64,000 nucleotides of DNA from UBA6168 sp041392505. GTDB taxonomy: Bacteria; Bacteroidota; Bacteroidia; Chitinophagales; Saprospiraceae. The notes under the pieces are model-generated. The model did not search any database, had not been told where the DNA came from, and saw nothing but the letters and a program-made list of their open reading frames with translations. This document shows, in pieces, positions 19,297 to 28,808 of the stretch (its first letter is position 1; each line of letters begins with the position of its first letter). The DNA lies in contig JAWKLX010000041.1 in NCBI GenBank assembly GCA_041392505.1, positions 1 to 64,000 of the forward strand. The letters run 5' to 3'. A program made the position numbers and the translations under genes.

Positions 19297-20700
19297 ATGA
19301 AATTTATAAAACAATTTTCAATATTTTTTCTTGCCCTCCTTATCCTGCCATGTTCGTGCTATAAGGAGAGCCTAAGCGAAATTAACGAAGATCCGACCCG
19401 TTTGAGCGATGTCGACATGAGCCTCATGTTGCCAGAAATTTTGACTCAAGCGGCCTTCAACGAAGGGGCAACCAGTGGGCGGCTTGCGGGTATCGTTATG
19501 CAACAATTTACGGGCCTGGACGCTCAGCAAATCCAGTACACCAACTATGTTCTTGGGGAAGATGCCCTCAATAATTTTTGGAGAACTGGTATGTACGCAG
19601 GGGTGTTGAGGAGCTGCCAAGTGCTGATTGATAAGGCTGTTGAGGAAGAGGCGCCATTTTATACAGGCGTTGCTAAAGTCATTATGGCCAATGAATATGG
19701 GATTCTAACCTCTATCTTCGGTGACATCCCTTTTTCTGAGGCTTTGCTTGGTATTGAAAACCTGAAGCCTGCTTATGACCTGCAATCTGATGTGTACACT
19801 GGTATCCTAAGCATGTTTGATGCTGCTATCGGTGACCTATCCAAAGGAGATGGATATGTCGGTGGCGACCTGATATTTGATGGCGATGCTGCTAAATGGT
19901 TAGCGACTGCCAATGCCATGAAAGCGAGGTACTTGTTGCAGTTGACAAAAAGGGATAACGGTGCAGCTGCCCAGGCTCTGACGGCACTTGGAAGCGCAAT
20001 TGGTAGCTTGGCAGATCAGCCTACTTTCAAATTCGGCTCTGGTCAGACAGACAACTGGTCGCTTGCCAAATTTGGTCAGGAAAGGCCAAGCACATTGGGT
20101 ATCTCTGCTCAGTTTGCTGATATGATGAGCTCAAAATCAGATCCAAGACAAGACAAATACATGTATGAACAGGATGGCGATTGGTTCTACTACGACATCG
20201 GTAATTCCAACCTCATCTGGGGCCGTAACGATGCGCCAGTTCCTTTGATTTCTTATGTAGAAGTAAAATTTATGGAAGCTGAAGCCCTTTTGCGGACTAG
20301 TGGCTCAGATGCTGATGTGACCGCTGCTTTGAAAGCAGGCATTGCTGCCAGCATGGAGCAGGTAGGTATTGATGCAGCTGATTACACTACTTACGTTGAC
20401 ACTTATGGTGACCTGACAGGGTTGTCAACAGAAGAAAAAATACAGCGAGTAATTGAAGAAGCCTATGTAAGCTACTATGGTTACAATTTCCACACTACTT
20501 GGTCCAACTTCCGGAAAACGGGCTATCCAGCTCTTACGCCTTCTCCGCTTGGAGCTAACGGGCTTAATCCTTCCGGCGTAGTGCCAAGAAGGGCCTTGTA
20601 CGTAGGTAGCGAAACACAGACCAATAGTGCAAATGTAGAGGCTGCCCGTGCCCGTCAGGGTGGAGGTCTCCTCGATGTGCATGTTTGGGCTTTTGAATAA
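19297..20700 (+). CDS. SusD/RagB family nutrient-binding outer-membrane lipoprotein (SusD2)
   Basis: Surface lipoprotein of 467 residues, lid of SusC2. The signal peptide ends in LILPCSC, so Cys19 or Cys21 is lipidated. SusD-like 2 features are the N-terminal NEDPTRLSDVDMSLMLPEIL, the central GVAKVIMANEYGILTSIFGD and ISYVEVKFMEAEALLR, and the C-terminal NFRKTGYPALTP with VPRRALYV. The last two recur in SusD3 (DWRRTGYPELTP, IPRRLPYAQ). It is followed by a GC-rich hairpin at 20718-20746 and then the unknown gene at 20769. Confidence 0.9.
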   Translation: MKFIKQFSIFFLALLILPCSCYKESLSEINEDPTRLSDVDMSLMLPEILTQAAFNEGATSGRLAGIVMQQFTGLDAQQIQYTNYVLGEDALNNFWRTGMYAGVLRSCQVLIDKAVEEEAPFYTGVAKVIMANEYGILTSIFGDIPFSEALLGIENLKPAYDLQSDVYTGILSMFDAAIGDLSKGDGYVGGDLIFDGDAAKWLATANAMKARYLLQLTKRDNGAAAQALTALGSAIGSLADQPTFKFGSGQTDNWSLAKFGQERPSTLGISAQFADMMSSKSDPRQDKYMYEQDGDWFYYDIGNSNLIWGRNDAPVPLISYVEVKFMEAEALLRTSGSDADVTAALKAGIAASMEQVGIDAADYTTYVDTYGDLTGLSTEEKIQRVIEEAYVSYYGYNFHTTWSNFRKTGYPALTPSPLGANGLNPSGVVPRRALYVGSETQTNSANVEAARARQGGGLLDVHVWAFE

Positions 20701-20717
20701 AACTGATTCTGATGTGG

Positions 20718-20752
20718 CTGGGGACAGCTATGTTAGCTGCCCCCAGTCTTTA
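20718..20752 (+). terminator. Hairpin after susD2, possible attenuator
   Basis: CTGGGGACAGCTA (20718-20730) pairs with TAGCTGCCCCCAG (20734-20746) at 12 of 13 positions, with loop TGT. The tail is TCTTTATC rather than a long T run, so partial read-through into the next genes is likely. Confidence 0.5.
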
Positions 20753-20768
20753 TCAATCAATTTTTAAA

Positions 20769-21479
20769 ATGTTTTTGAAAAGTACCTTTTTGATTCTTTT
20801 TATTGTGCCTTTGGTTTTAAGTGCCCAGCGTGATACACAGTACAGCTTGGTAACAACGGATTTGTACCCGACCGAATCGATCAATACCTTTGACATTCGG
20901 GAGCGGAGCCAGATCTTGCAAAGTTTCTTATACGATGAATGGATGGATGGCCAGGTCATATTTTCAGGCAACATTGTCTCCAAACAGGTTTATTCTTTGA
21001 AATACGACGTACTCAACCAACAACTGGACATTTTGATGGATGGCAACGTATTCGAAGTGCCAAAAAACAAAATCGTGGGCTTTCTATTACAAAGCCCTGT
21101 TGGTCCAGCAGGTCAGAAGTTCGTATTGTTGAAAGAAGAAACCCAGCCCGAACGGATCATACTGGAGGTAATTGTACAGGGAAAATATTCTTTGCTGGAG
21201 TACCATTTTGTCGAACGGCTGCGGTCCAACTATGTGGCGGCACTTGACGCCGGGGATAGGAACGAAAAACTGGTGAACAGGGAATCCTTATTTTTTGTGG
21301 ACGACAAGCAACGATTGCAAGCCTTGCCTAAAAAAAACAAGGAAGCACTGCGGTTTTTCAATAAATATCCAGTAGCCAAACAGTACTTAAAAGACAATAA
21401 GGTCAATTTCAAAAACATTGAGCAAGTCAAAGAACTTGTATTTTTTATGAACAAAATGGGCTCGGTTAAAAAATCTTGA
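20769..21479 (+). CDS. Exported protein of unknown family, SusCD-linked (copy 1)
   Basis: The start at 20769 (MFLKSTFLILFIVPLVLSAQ) gives a signal peptide and 236 residues; a longer frame from 20712 would bury the signal. I do not recognise a family. It is homologous in layout to the gene at 28809-29525: both share a Ser/Tyr-D-W motif near 50-60 (FLYDEWMDGQV against SLYDHWQPIEA), a YKY/YNY-type beta segment, a repeat of short beta-strands, a KL/LP-KKNK-like basic stretch (LPKKNKEALRFF against LPKSKKKFINLF) and a helical tail. Both lie just downstream of a susD. It is probably periplasmic or on the surface, and accessory to the uptake system. Confidence 0.65.
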   Translation: MFLKSTFLILFIVPLVLSAQRDTQYSLVTTDLYPTESINTFDIRERSQILQSFLYDEWMDGQVIFSGNIVSKQVYSLKYDVLNQQLDILMDGNVFEVPKNKIVGFLLQSPVGPAGQKFVLLKEETQPERIILEVIVQGKYSLLEYHFVERLRSNYVAALDAGDRNEKLVNRESLFFVDDKQRLQALPKKNKEALRFFNKYPVAKQYLKDNKVNFKNIEQVKELVFFMNKMGSVKKS

Positions 21480-21534
21480 TGGCAGATAAGTATCACCATT
21501 CAGGTTTTAAAACTGGGTTTTATTAAATTAATAA

Positions 21535-22431
21535 ATGATGAAAAAATCTTTCTTTTATTTGGGGCTAACTCTCCTCGCTGCGGTGCTGGTTACGTCCTGC
21601 ACCAAAGATGAAGACCAGAACCCTTTTCAGGAGCTCGAGGCAAAAGGGGCAGTTGTCAATATCACCGATGTTGATGGTTTCTTCGATTTGACAGACCCTA
21701 ATGCAACGGTCACCTTTACCATTTCTACCCTAGGTGAAAGTGTGTCTTCACTTAAAGTCTGGAAAAGCATCAATGGCGCTACTCCAGTAGAGCAAGGCAC
21801 TGTTTCTTCTTTTCCTTCTGTGCAAACCTATTCGGTAAATGATGCGGTTGCTGGTACTGGGGTCTCTGCAGGTGATCTGGCAGTTGGAGATGTCATAACT
21901 TATTCTTTCAGTGATGTCGTAACCTCATCAGGTACCTTCCCCGCTGGCAAATCCGTAGGCTACGATGTAAAATGTCCTTCGGACTTGGGCGGTATCTATG
22001 ATTTTTCAACGGAATCTACTGGAACTGCGCCTTGGACTACAGGAGTTGTAACTACTGGTAAAATCCGTTTCGATGATCTTGGTAGCGGTACTTATGATCT
22101 TTACACGACACCAACGGGAGGTGTTGAGTTTTTGGACATCTCGATGGGAGCCTACTTTGGCGGCTGGGGCTATGACGGAAGCGACGCAACCAACCAGAAT
22201 TCAATGCCAAACACCGGCCTTTCTACTGGCAGGGTTCAGTTAAGTGATTTGTGTAATACACTGTCCTTTAAAGGTGCGAGCCAATGGGGGGAAACCTACA
22301 CCTTTAATAATGTTTCAGTGGATGGCACTGGCACCGTATTGACCCTCGACTGGATCAACTCCTATGGGGAAGGCGGTATCGCCAAAATCACTAGGACAGA
22401 TGGCACTACTTGGCCTCCTTTGACGAAATAA
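21535..22431 (+). CDS. SusCD-linked lipoprotein ending in TRTDGTTWPP (copy 1)
   Basis: A 298-residue lipoprotein with lipobox LVTSC (Cys22). Two beta domains are likely: about 38-145 (from GAVVNITDVDGFFDLTDPNA) and about 150-298. A second copy lies at 34557-35369 and shares GFFDLxDPN, the (C)xSxLxGxY motif starting the second domain, the LCNTLSF/VCNRIQI segment and the C-terminal signature LTRTDGSDWPPL/ITRTDGTTWPPL. Domain order resembles lipoproteins that sit on SusCD complexes. It is the fourth gene of the susC2 cluster, 55 bp after the unknown gene, and is followed by a strong terminator. Confidence 0.65.
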   Translation: MMKKSFFYLGLTLLAAVLVTSCTKDEDQNPFQELEAKGAVVNITDVDGFFDLTDPNATVTFTISTLGESVSSLKVWKSINGATPVEQGTVSSFPSVQTYSVNDAVAGTGVSAGDLAVGDVITYSFSDVVTSSGTFPAGKSVGYDVKCPSDLGGIYDFSTESTGTAPWTTGVVTTGKIRFDDLGSGTYDLYTTPTGGVEFLDISMGAYFGGWGYDGSDATNQNSMPNTGLSTGRVQLSDLCNTLSFKGASQWGETYTFNNVSVDGTGTVLTLDWINSYGEGGIAKITRTDGTTWPPLTK

Positions 22432-22473
22432 AATTGATTGATAATGTGACATCTGTTTATTCAGATATAATTT

Positions 22474-22508
22474 AAACCACACTGGATAATCCAGTGTGGT
22501 TTTTTATT
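22474..22508 (+). terminator. Rho-independent terminator of the susC2 cluster
   Basis: AAACCACACTGG (22474-22485) pairs perfectly with CCAGTGTGGTTT (22491-22502) around loop ATAAT, followed by a T-rich tail. It ends the susC2-to-lipoprotein transcript and leaves the arylsulfotransferase-like gene needing its own promoter or read-through. Confidence 0.9.
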
Positions 22509-22573
22509 TCAAAGAGAGCATAGACAGTAAGGCTGATGCATTGTCAGTTTTACTAAACCACCAAGCATTTTTT

Positions 22574-24262
22574 ATGGCAACGTTTAATAATGTTCTAAAC
22601 CCAAGTCTTGGGTCTTTTATCCAAACTTTTCTTTTATTTTTTGCTTTTGTATCCAATGGGCAACAAACCGTCGGATTGATTTCAATCGATCAGGCAAAAT
22701 CTATTGGCGGCTATAACCTCATTTATCCTGACAACCAACCCCATGTTTTTCTTTTAAATGAGTGCGGTGAAATAGTGAATACTTGGGAAGATGCTATAGA
22801 TGCCCGCCCAGGCAAAACAGCCTATTTGTTGGAAAATGGTGATTTGCTGAAATGCAAGACGAGTGGGGGATTGCCGGGGGTGTCATTTGGTGTCGGTGGT
22901 GCCGGCGGCATCATTGAAATCTATTCTTGGGAAAATGAACTACAGTGGTCTTATCAAGTGGCTGACTCCCTCAACCGACAGCACCACGATGTGCATTTTA
23001 TGGAAAATGGGAATGTCCTAATGATTGTTTGGGAGCGCATATCGTTTGACGAAATTATCGAAAATGGCTTTGACACCCTGAGCAATCCGCAAGAATCCCT
23101 TTGGCCCGATTATATTTTAGAGGTAAATCCCAACACCAATGAACGGGTTTGGGAATGGCACGCATGGGATCATTTGGTTCAGGATTTTGATTCGACTAAA
23201 TTAAACTTCGGCACCGTCAGCGAACACCCAGAATTGATTGACCTCAACTACCAAAAATTTACCGGACAGCGCGAAGACCTTATGCATGCAAATTCCATTG
23301 ATTATGACCCAGTGAAAGACCAAATTATTTTAAGTGTCCGGAACTATAATGAAATATGGATTATTGACCACAGTACCACAACGGCAGAGGCCGCAAGTCA
23401 TGCAGGTGGGAATGGTGGAAAGGGGGGCGATTTGCTTTACCGGTGGGGCAATCCAGAAGCTTACAAAATGGGCTCACCAAATGATCGGAAATTGTTTGTC
23501 CAACACGACGCCCAATGGATTGACGAATTTGTGGATGCCGATTATGAGCACTTCGGTAAAATAATATTGTACAATAATTTGATCGAATCAGATTTGTCCC
23601 TCGGCCAAATTTTAGCGCCAGTATGGGACAGTACCTCAAAAACATACGCGATGCAAAATGGGGTTTTTCTCCCCCAAGAATTTACGAGTGCCATTTCCCA
23701 CCCAGATACGAGCAAAAATTTTTCTGGGACAGCCTCCAGCATTCAGGTCATAGGGGATGGGTACATTGTCATGTGCGCCTCTGTCCAGGGGCTGGCCTTT
23801 GAATTGACCCCTCAAGGTGAGGTGGCATGGGAATATAAAGTCCCACTAAAAAATGGTTTCCCCATACCGCAGGGCTTTGAGCTTTCCTTGCTCGATAATT
23901 TTACTTTTCGGTGTGAACGTTATCCAGAAAATTATGCAGGATTTATTGGAAAAGATTTAAGCCCAAAAGGTTATATCGAATTGGAGCCAGATGTTAGCAA
24001 TTGTATGTTTACTAATGTCCAAAATAAAGTAGAAGAAACAAAACAAATAAAATTATACCCAAACCCTGTGTCGGATTATTTACATATCGAAATGGGAAAA
24101 AAGGATTTCCAAAATTTAGAAATTATTAATCAATATGGACAAGTGTATTTTTATTCAACAATTATTGATAAAGCCTTAGCTATTGATGCGTCGGACTGGC
24201 CAAAAGGAGTTTATTTTTTAATGATCGACGGTGCATTTAAAAATAAGTTTATCGTTCAATAA
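22574..24262 (+). CDS. Arylsulfotransferase-like (ASST) secreted protein with T9SS C-terminal domain (copy 1)
   Basis: 562 residues from the start at 22574; the earlier in-frame ATG at 22496 lies inside the terminator. The N-terminal signal ends FVSNGQ. The body is a beta-propeller of the ASST family, with histidine-bearing blades RQHHDVHFMENGNVLMIVWE, WEWHAWDHLV, DLMHANSIDYDPVKDQI and VQHDAQWIDEF. ASST enzymes move sulfate between phenols through a sulfo-histidine, but PF14269-type members are mostly untested. The last 75 residues are a type A T9SS sorting domain (LYPNPVSDYLHI, then GVYFLMI). Its 3' end overlaps the convergent CRTAC1-like gene by 14 bp. A paralogue lies at 36339-38015. Confidence 0.8.
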   Translation: MATFNNVLNPSLGSFIQTFLLFFAFVSNGQQTVGLISIDQAKSIGGYNLIYPDNQPHVFLLNECGEIVNTWEDAIDARPGKTAYLLENGDLLKCKTSGGLPGVSFGVGGAGGIIEIYSWENELQWSYQVADSLNRQHHDVHFMENGNVLMIVWERISFDEIIENGFDTLSNPQESLWPDYILEVNPNTNERVWEWHAWDHLVQDFDSTKLNFGTVSEHPELIDLNYQKFTGQREDLMHANSIDYDPVKDQIILSVRNYNEIWIIDHSTTTAEAASHAGGNGGKGGDLLYRWGNPEAYKMGSPNDRKLFVQHDAQWIDEFVDADYEHFGKIILYNNLIESDLSLGQILAPVWDSTSKTYAMQNGVFLPQEFTSAISHPDTSKNFSGTASSIQVIGDGYIVMCASVQGLAFELTPQGEVAWEYKVPLKNGFPIPQGFELSLLDNFTFRCERYPENYAGFIGKDLSPKGYIELEPDVSNCMFTNVQNKVEETKQIKLYPNPVSDYLHIEMGKKDFQNLEIINQYGQVYFYSTIIDKALAIDASDWPKGVYFLMIDGAFKNKFIVQ

Positions 24263-26165
24263 TTATTTTATCAATAAAAATATCCTCGTTGATTTTTAAT
24301 GAAATAAAATAAATGCCGCTATTAATGCGATCCAAATTAATTGGGATATTCGCCTGATCAGGCTTGGTTTTTATTTTTTTAATTAATTGACCAATCGTGT
24401 TATAGATAGCGATTTCGACCTGATTTAAATCAAGTAAATTGAAAAGTTGAAGCGTGAATTGACCGTTGGAAGGATTGGGTGCTAAATGATATTGAAATGA
24501 AAAATTTTCTTTTTCAGTTAAGTTGACCGATGTAGTAGAGGTGGTATCCTCTTTTACATAAATATGTTGGTTGGCTTCTATGTCATACAATGTTTGCCGA
24601 CGTTTCCCGCCTGTCCAAACTATTTGCAAACTATCAACTTGCCCTATTTCCCCCAAGCCAAAATGGGCTCTACTGGAAACATGGGAGGCATGACTGCCAC
24701 CACCACTTATTTCCGTTAATAATGTTTTATCTCCTGCGTGTAAATAAATTTTTGAACCGTACGCATCCCGGTTTACTTCTGTTCCTTCCAATGTCACTTG
24801 TAGCCAATTTCTTAAATTCCCATTTTGGTTATTATATAAAATAGTGGCCCAATCATATCCGCCATTTACAGGCACATTTTCAACAACTGCCAGTAGGTCG
24901 AGGTCGCCATCGTTATCATAGTCAGAATAAGAGACTCCTCTCGTTGTGTATTTATTTTCAATTCCATATTCCGTACTTACATCCGAGAATTCTAAGTTGC
25001 CATTATTGATAAATAATTTATCATTTTGGAAAATATAGGTGCTTAAAAAAGAAGGCCCCGGCACGAACCCATTGCCAACATACAAATCAAGGTCAGAATC
25101 GTTGTCTATGTCCAAAAGCGCAGTGCCCCATCCGACGGCAAAGAGACTGTCCTGAATGATCCATTCGTCGCCAACACCACTTTGGTCGGTAATGTCGGAG
25201 AAATTAACACCATCATTTTTTAATAAAACATTTCTACCAAAATTGGTCACATAATAATCAAGGTCGAGATCGTTGTCTATGTCGCCGACGGCAATCCCCA
25301 TTCCATAAAGGCCAATATTTGCGTTGTAATTTCCCCCAACTTCTGTAAAATTTAATTCATCAATATTATTCCTGAATAATTTATTGGGTTGGATAAATTC
25401 ACCAAAATCATTGGCCAAATAAATGTCCAAATCTCCATCGGCATCAAAATCAGTAGCGGTGACGGCAAGTGCACAGCCTGTGTCGTTCAGGTTGATTTCA
25501 GATGATATTTCCTCGAATTCACTATTGCCCAAATTATGATAAAACCTGTTTTCAAAACAAGTATGATCGAACCCTACGATGATCCCATTATCATCGTATA
25601 AAAAAGCAGCTTCATCAACATAACTCACTGTATAAATGTCCAACAGTCCATCCAAATCGTAGTCAATAAAAGTAGCGCCCATGCATTGAGTATTGTCTTT
25701 TTCTTCTTTGTGGTTCCATATTTCTGTGAACGTTCCATCGCCATTATTTTTATATAATAGGTTTCTGCCAGTCGGCTCAAAATCGGAAAACCAAGTGGTG
25801 ATAAATAAATCTTTGAAACCGTCATTGTCAATGTCACCTGCAATAACACCAGTCGTGTAATATAATTTGGTAATTAAAAAACCCGCATCAATACTTTTAT
25901 ATAAAAATGTCCCATCGCCATTGTTTTCATAAAAATGGTCTCGCTCATTTCCTGCCGTTATATAAAGGTCGTCGTCGCCATCATTGTCGTAATCAAAGAA
26001 AGCAGCGCCACCACCCAGAAAACCAGTGTGCTTGAAAATGTGGTCAATTTTTGCGCTGTCCTGATATTCCAGAAAAAATTGTGCTTGACCTTTCTGGGGA
26101 AATAAGATCAGGAATAAGCAAAAAGATAATTTAATGGAAAATTGTATGATCAAAGTTTTACCCAT
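24249..26165 (-). CDS. CRTAC1/UnbV-type FG-GAP repeat protein with T9SS C-terminal domain (A)
   Basis: Secreted protein of 638 residues. A signal peptide (about 1-28, GQAQ) is followed by some seven FG-GAP/VCBS blades carrying Ca2+-loop motifs of the form DxDxDGxxD (FFDYDNDGDDDLY, DIDNDGFKDLF, DFDADGDLDIY, DIDNDLDLDYY and others), then an ASPIC/UnbV domain (about 430-520, NRDAYGSKIYL through GGKRRQTLYDIE) and a T9SS type A domain (about 560-638, LAPNPSNGQFTLQLF). It should form a calcium-bound propeller on the cell surface, with binding or adhesive function. Its start overlaps the stop of the gene at 26150 by 16 bp, so the two are translationally coupled. Confidence 0.88.
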   Translation of the reverse strand: MGKTLIIQFSIKLSFCLFLILFPQKGQAQFFLEYQDSAKIDHIFKHTGFLGGGAAFFDYDNDGDDDLYITAGNERDHFYENNGDGTFLYKSIDAGFLITKLYYTTGVIAGDIDNDGFKDLFITTWFSDFEPTGRNLLYKNNGDGTFTEIWNHKEEKDNTQCMGATFIDYDLDGLLDIYTVSYVDEAAFLYDDNGIIVGFDHTCFENRFYHNLGNSEFEEISSEINLNDTGCALAVTATDFDADGDLDIYLANDFGEFIQPNKLFRNNIDELNFTEVGGNYNANIGLYGMGIAVGDIDNDLDLDYYVTNFGRNVLLKNDGVNFSDITDQSGVGDEWIIQDSLFAVGWGTALLDIDNDSDLDLYVGNGFVPGPSFLSTYIFQNDKLFINNGNLEFSDVSTEYGIENKYTTRGVSYSDYDNDGDLDLLAVVENVPVNGGYDWATILYNNQNGNLRNWLQVTLEGTEVNRDAYGSKIYLHAGDKTLLTEISGGGSHASHVSSRAHFGLGEIGQVDSLQIVWTGGKRRQTLYDIEANQHIYVKEDTTSTTSVNLTEKENFSFQYHLAPNPSNGQFTLQLFNLLDLNQVEIAIYNTIGQLIKKIKTKPDQANIPINLDRINSGIYFISLKINEDIFIDKIIIER

Positions 26166-27934
26166 TTCTCAAAATGCTTTTCACCTTTTTTATCGATGCT
26201 CAATAAATAATAATGGCCGGGTAAAAAAGAGGATATATTTAAATGCCATTTAGGCATATTTGGATTTAATGATTGAATAATTTGCCCCTTGTTGTTCAGG
26301 ATAAATAATTGGGATAAATCGCTTCCATTATTTAATATATTAAGTGATTGGCTTGCGGGATTCGGAAATATAGAAAATGGTTTTTCTGAATTTTTGGATA
26401 TTACATTTGTCGGGGGCAAAGTTAATTCTACCTCTTCATCAACAATGATGTTCCCATTAGAAGTGCTACCTTCTATGACAATTAGGTTGCTGCCATTTTC
26501 TACATCGAATAATTTATCTATATGGCCAGTCGGCCAGGTAATAATAATGGAATCTACTTTTTCATTATTATTTAAACCAATGATTTCCGTCAAAGAATTT
26601 TGCCCCAAAAAACCATTGCCACAAAGGGTGTAACGCATCTGATATTGCCCACCGCTATATGTTTCTATTTTTGAACCAATGGCATCCCGGTTGCTCAAAA
26701 CACCTTGTAGTTTAATTTTTATCCAATAATTATTGCCGCCATTATTTTCCCATAATTGGGTAAAAAAAGGTGTTTGATTTAAAACTATTATATCCGGAAA
26801 ACCATCACTATTAAAATCGCCAATGGCGGTATTATAAGTTATGGTCGTGTCCCCATCAAATCCAACGTCGGGTTGGGAAAATGTATTCGTGCCATTATTT
26901 AAATAAAAGGCGTTTGACTGGGCGATGTCCCCGTAGTCAGCGGCAGTGACATAAAGGTCGAGGTCGCTATCGTTGTCGGCGTCCAAAAAAACGGAGCCCC
27001 ATCCCGTCCGCTGAGAAAATGTGACCCCGGCAAAAAGGGCCGAATTGCCAAACTTAACTTGTCCGCCTCCACCTGGGCCGATATTATGCAATAAGGCGCT
27101 GCCGCCATTCGCCGTATTTGTGATATAAATATCCATCCAGCCATCATTATTATAATCGCCTGGATTGACGCACATGGCATCCATTTTTAGGTCGCTATTG
27201 GAAGGGACGCTAACATCGGTAAAGGTTTCATTGCCGTTATTTTCCAATAATACATTGGCGATGTTGATTTTGTCGTGGGCGGTATAAATGTCCGGCCATT
27301 TATCATTATTGTAATCAATGAATGCAGAACAGAAAGGCACTTTGCCACCGTCTTTTGTCTGGGATGTTTCTGTTATATCCGTGAATGTTCCGTCCGCATT
27401 ATTTTTAAATAAATAATGCCTGTTTTCGGAGGTCATAAAAGGGATGCGATCGCAGTAATATAAATCCAACCAACCGTCCCGGTCAATGTCGCCGAAGCAG
27501 GCGCCATAAGTGTCGTGGTCATTGATCGGGAGGCCCGCATTTTCCGTAATATCTTCAAAAATAAATTGCCCTATATTTTTATAAAGCCGATTTGCACTAC
27601 CAAAATTGGCTACATATAAATCATAATCACCATCGTTGTCGAAGTCTACCCATAAAATTTGTTTGGCTTGATTTAAATCAGCAATAGGCGGTGATATTTT
27701 GGTAAATCCATTCCCATTGTTTTTGTAAAAATGGATCGGCTCGCCCTCCCCCGTAGCAATGGTCAGGTCGTCCAAACCGTCGTTGTCGAAATCCACAAAA
27801 CTGACGCCTCCACCCAAAATGCCGATATAACTATGTTGGATGCCCACGGCGTCGGCCACATTGGAGTAATATAGTTGGCCAACGGCAGAAAAAGCTACCA
27901 AAAAGCAGCAATAGATGAGTATTGTTTTTTTCAT
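26150..27934 (-). CDS. CRTAC1/UnbV-type FG-GAP repeat protein with T9SS C-terminal domain (B)
   Basis: Secreted protein of 594 residues and the upstream partner of the gene at 24249-26165. Signal peptide about 1-19 (FSAVGQ); FG-GAP blades with calcium loops (FVDFDNDGLDDLT, DFDNDGDYDLYV, DIDRDGWLDLYY, DADNDSDLDLYV, DFNSDGFPDIIV); an ASPIC/UnbV domain (about 395-480, NRDAIGSKIETYSGG then ITWPTGHIDKLFDVENGSN); and a C-terminal T9SS domain (about 515-594, IFPNPASQSLNIL). The tandem, overlapping pair suggests a heteromeric surface complex. Its start lies 15 bp from the nested palindromic repeat at 27949-28063. Confidence 0.88.
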   Translation of the reverse strand: MKKTILIYCCFLVAFSAVGQLYYSNVADAVGIQHSYIGILGGGVSFVDFDNDGLDDLTIATGEGEPIHFYKNNGNGFTKISPPIADLNQAKQILWVDFDNDGDYDLYVANFGSANRLYKNIGQFIFEDITENAGLPINDHDTYGACFGDIDRDGWLDLYYCDRIPFMTSENRHYLFKNNADGTFTDITETSQTKDGGKVPFCSAFIDYNNDKWPDIYTAHDKINIANVLLENNGNETFTDVSVPSNSDLKMDAMCVNPGDYNNDGWMDIYITNTANGGSALLHNIGPGGGGQVKFGNSALFAGVTFSQRTGWGSVFLDADNDSDLDLYVTAADYGDIAQSNAFYLNNGTNTFSQPDVGFDGDTTITYNTAIGDFNSDGFPDIIVLNQTPFFTQLWENNGGNNYWIKIKLQGVLSNRDAIGSKIETYSGGQYQMRYTLCGNGFLGQNSLTEIIGLNNNEKVDSIIITWPTGHIDKLFDVENGSNLIVIEGSTSNGNIIVDEEVELTLPPTNVISKNSEKPFSIFPNPASQSLNILNNGSDLSQLFILNNKGQIIQSLNPNMPKWHLNISSFLPGHYYLLSIDKKGEKHFEKWVKL

Positions 27935-27948
27935 ACTAATTCGAAAAA

Positions 27949-28063
27949 GGGCGGTGCGTCAAATGTAGGGCTGTTCAAATCTGTTAGATTTTTAAAATCT
28001 AACAGATATAATGGATCGGCAACCTCAGTGATTTTTGCCAGCCTTACATTTGACGCACCGCCC
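27949..28063. repeat. Nested palindromic element, 115 bp, copy 3
   Basis: Outer arms 27949-27973 and 28039-28063 match as an inverted repeat at 24 of 25 positions, starting GGGCGGTGCGTCAAATG. Inside sits a second palindrome (ATCTGTTAGATTTT 27979-27992 against its reverse complement 27994-28007). The outer stem base resembles the GGGGCGGYGTCG stems at 4512-4558 and 54382-54447; the inner palindrome recurs at 60853-60885. It lies upstream of the CRTAC1-like pair and downstream of the barrel gene. Confidence 0.75.
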
Positions 28064-28172
28064 AAAAAAGATCAGGGGCTGGAATCGAAGATAGGAATAT
28101 TTGCCTAAACGGAGTTTGACGAGCAGTGAAAATATTTGAGCAGAAAATACTCAAAAAACAGAATAGGGGAGA

Positions 28173-28805
28173 TTAAAAGAAATAATAAGATACTCCAAGT
28201 GAAAGATAGAACGGGGCCAGTTTGGTAAGGCTGGCTTTTTTGTTTTTCAAGATATTTTGCAAGGAATGATCGTAGCTCAATTCCAACCCCAGATGACGGG
28301 TTAAATTAAGGCCCACGCCGAGTTCGAGGGTTGAAAAGAAATTGGTAAGGTCTGCCTTTTGGTCAATCGTCACTGCCTCAATTTGACCGGTTCTGATAAT
28401 ATTGGTTTGGGCATTTAGCAGACGGTGAACCCGTACGCCTGCATTAATCCGGTATTTTTTTTCTTCTGTCCATGAGTCCCCAAAACGGTAAGAATAACCA
28501 AACAGGACGTTGATCGTAGAGAGGTCCATTTCGACAAAAATTTGCTTGGTCTCATTGCCAGGTCTTTCGTTTTTTCTTTTACTTCCAAAATAGGAATATT
28601 GGGGGCTGACAACTAAATAATGAGCTTCTGTAAACGTGTACCCGCCGATCAACCCAAAAGAATAACCGAAGTGGTGGAAGCCCCTCAATTTATCGCCTTC
28701 GATTTGGGAAGAAACGCCAGAGAGGTTGGCCCCAAAATGAAAGCCTTGCGCATGGATATAAATAGTTGAAATGCAAAAAGTGGCAACCAATAAAATTGTT
28801 TTCAT
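28173..28805 (-). CDS. Outer-membrane beta-barrel protein (PorT/OmpW-like size)
   Basis: A 210-residue exported barrel. The signal peptide covers about 1-19 (IYIHAQ), followed by eight to ten amphipathic strands (FGYSFGLIGGYTFTEAHYLV, INVLFGYSYRFGD, YLSLGVSYYFF) and a terminal Phe, as in small Bacteroidota porin-family barrels. It lies 3 bp after the unknown gene at 28809 and must share its transcript. No enzymatic motif is visible; a channel or scaffold for the neighbouring secreted proteins is the simplest reading. Confidence 0.7.
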   Translation of the reverse strand: MKTILLVATFCISTIYIHAQGFHFGANLSGVSSQIEGDKLRGFHHFGYSFGLIGGYTFTEAHYLVVSPQYSYFGSKRKNERPGNETKQIFVEMDLSTINVLFGYSYRFGDSWTEEKKYRINAGVRVHRLLNAQTNIIRTGQIEAVTIDQKADLTNFFSTLELGVGLNLTRHLGLELSYDHSLQNILKNKKASLTKLAPFYLSLGVSYYFF

Positions 28806-28808
28806 AGC

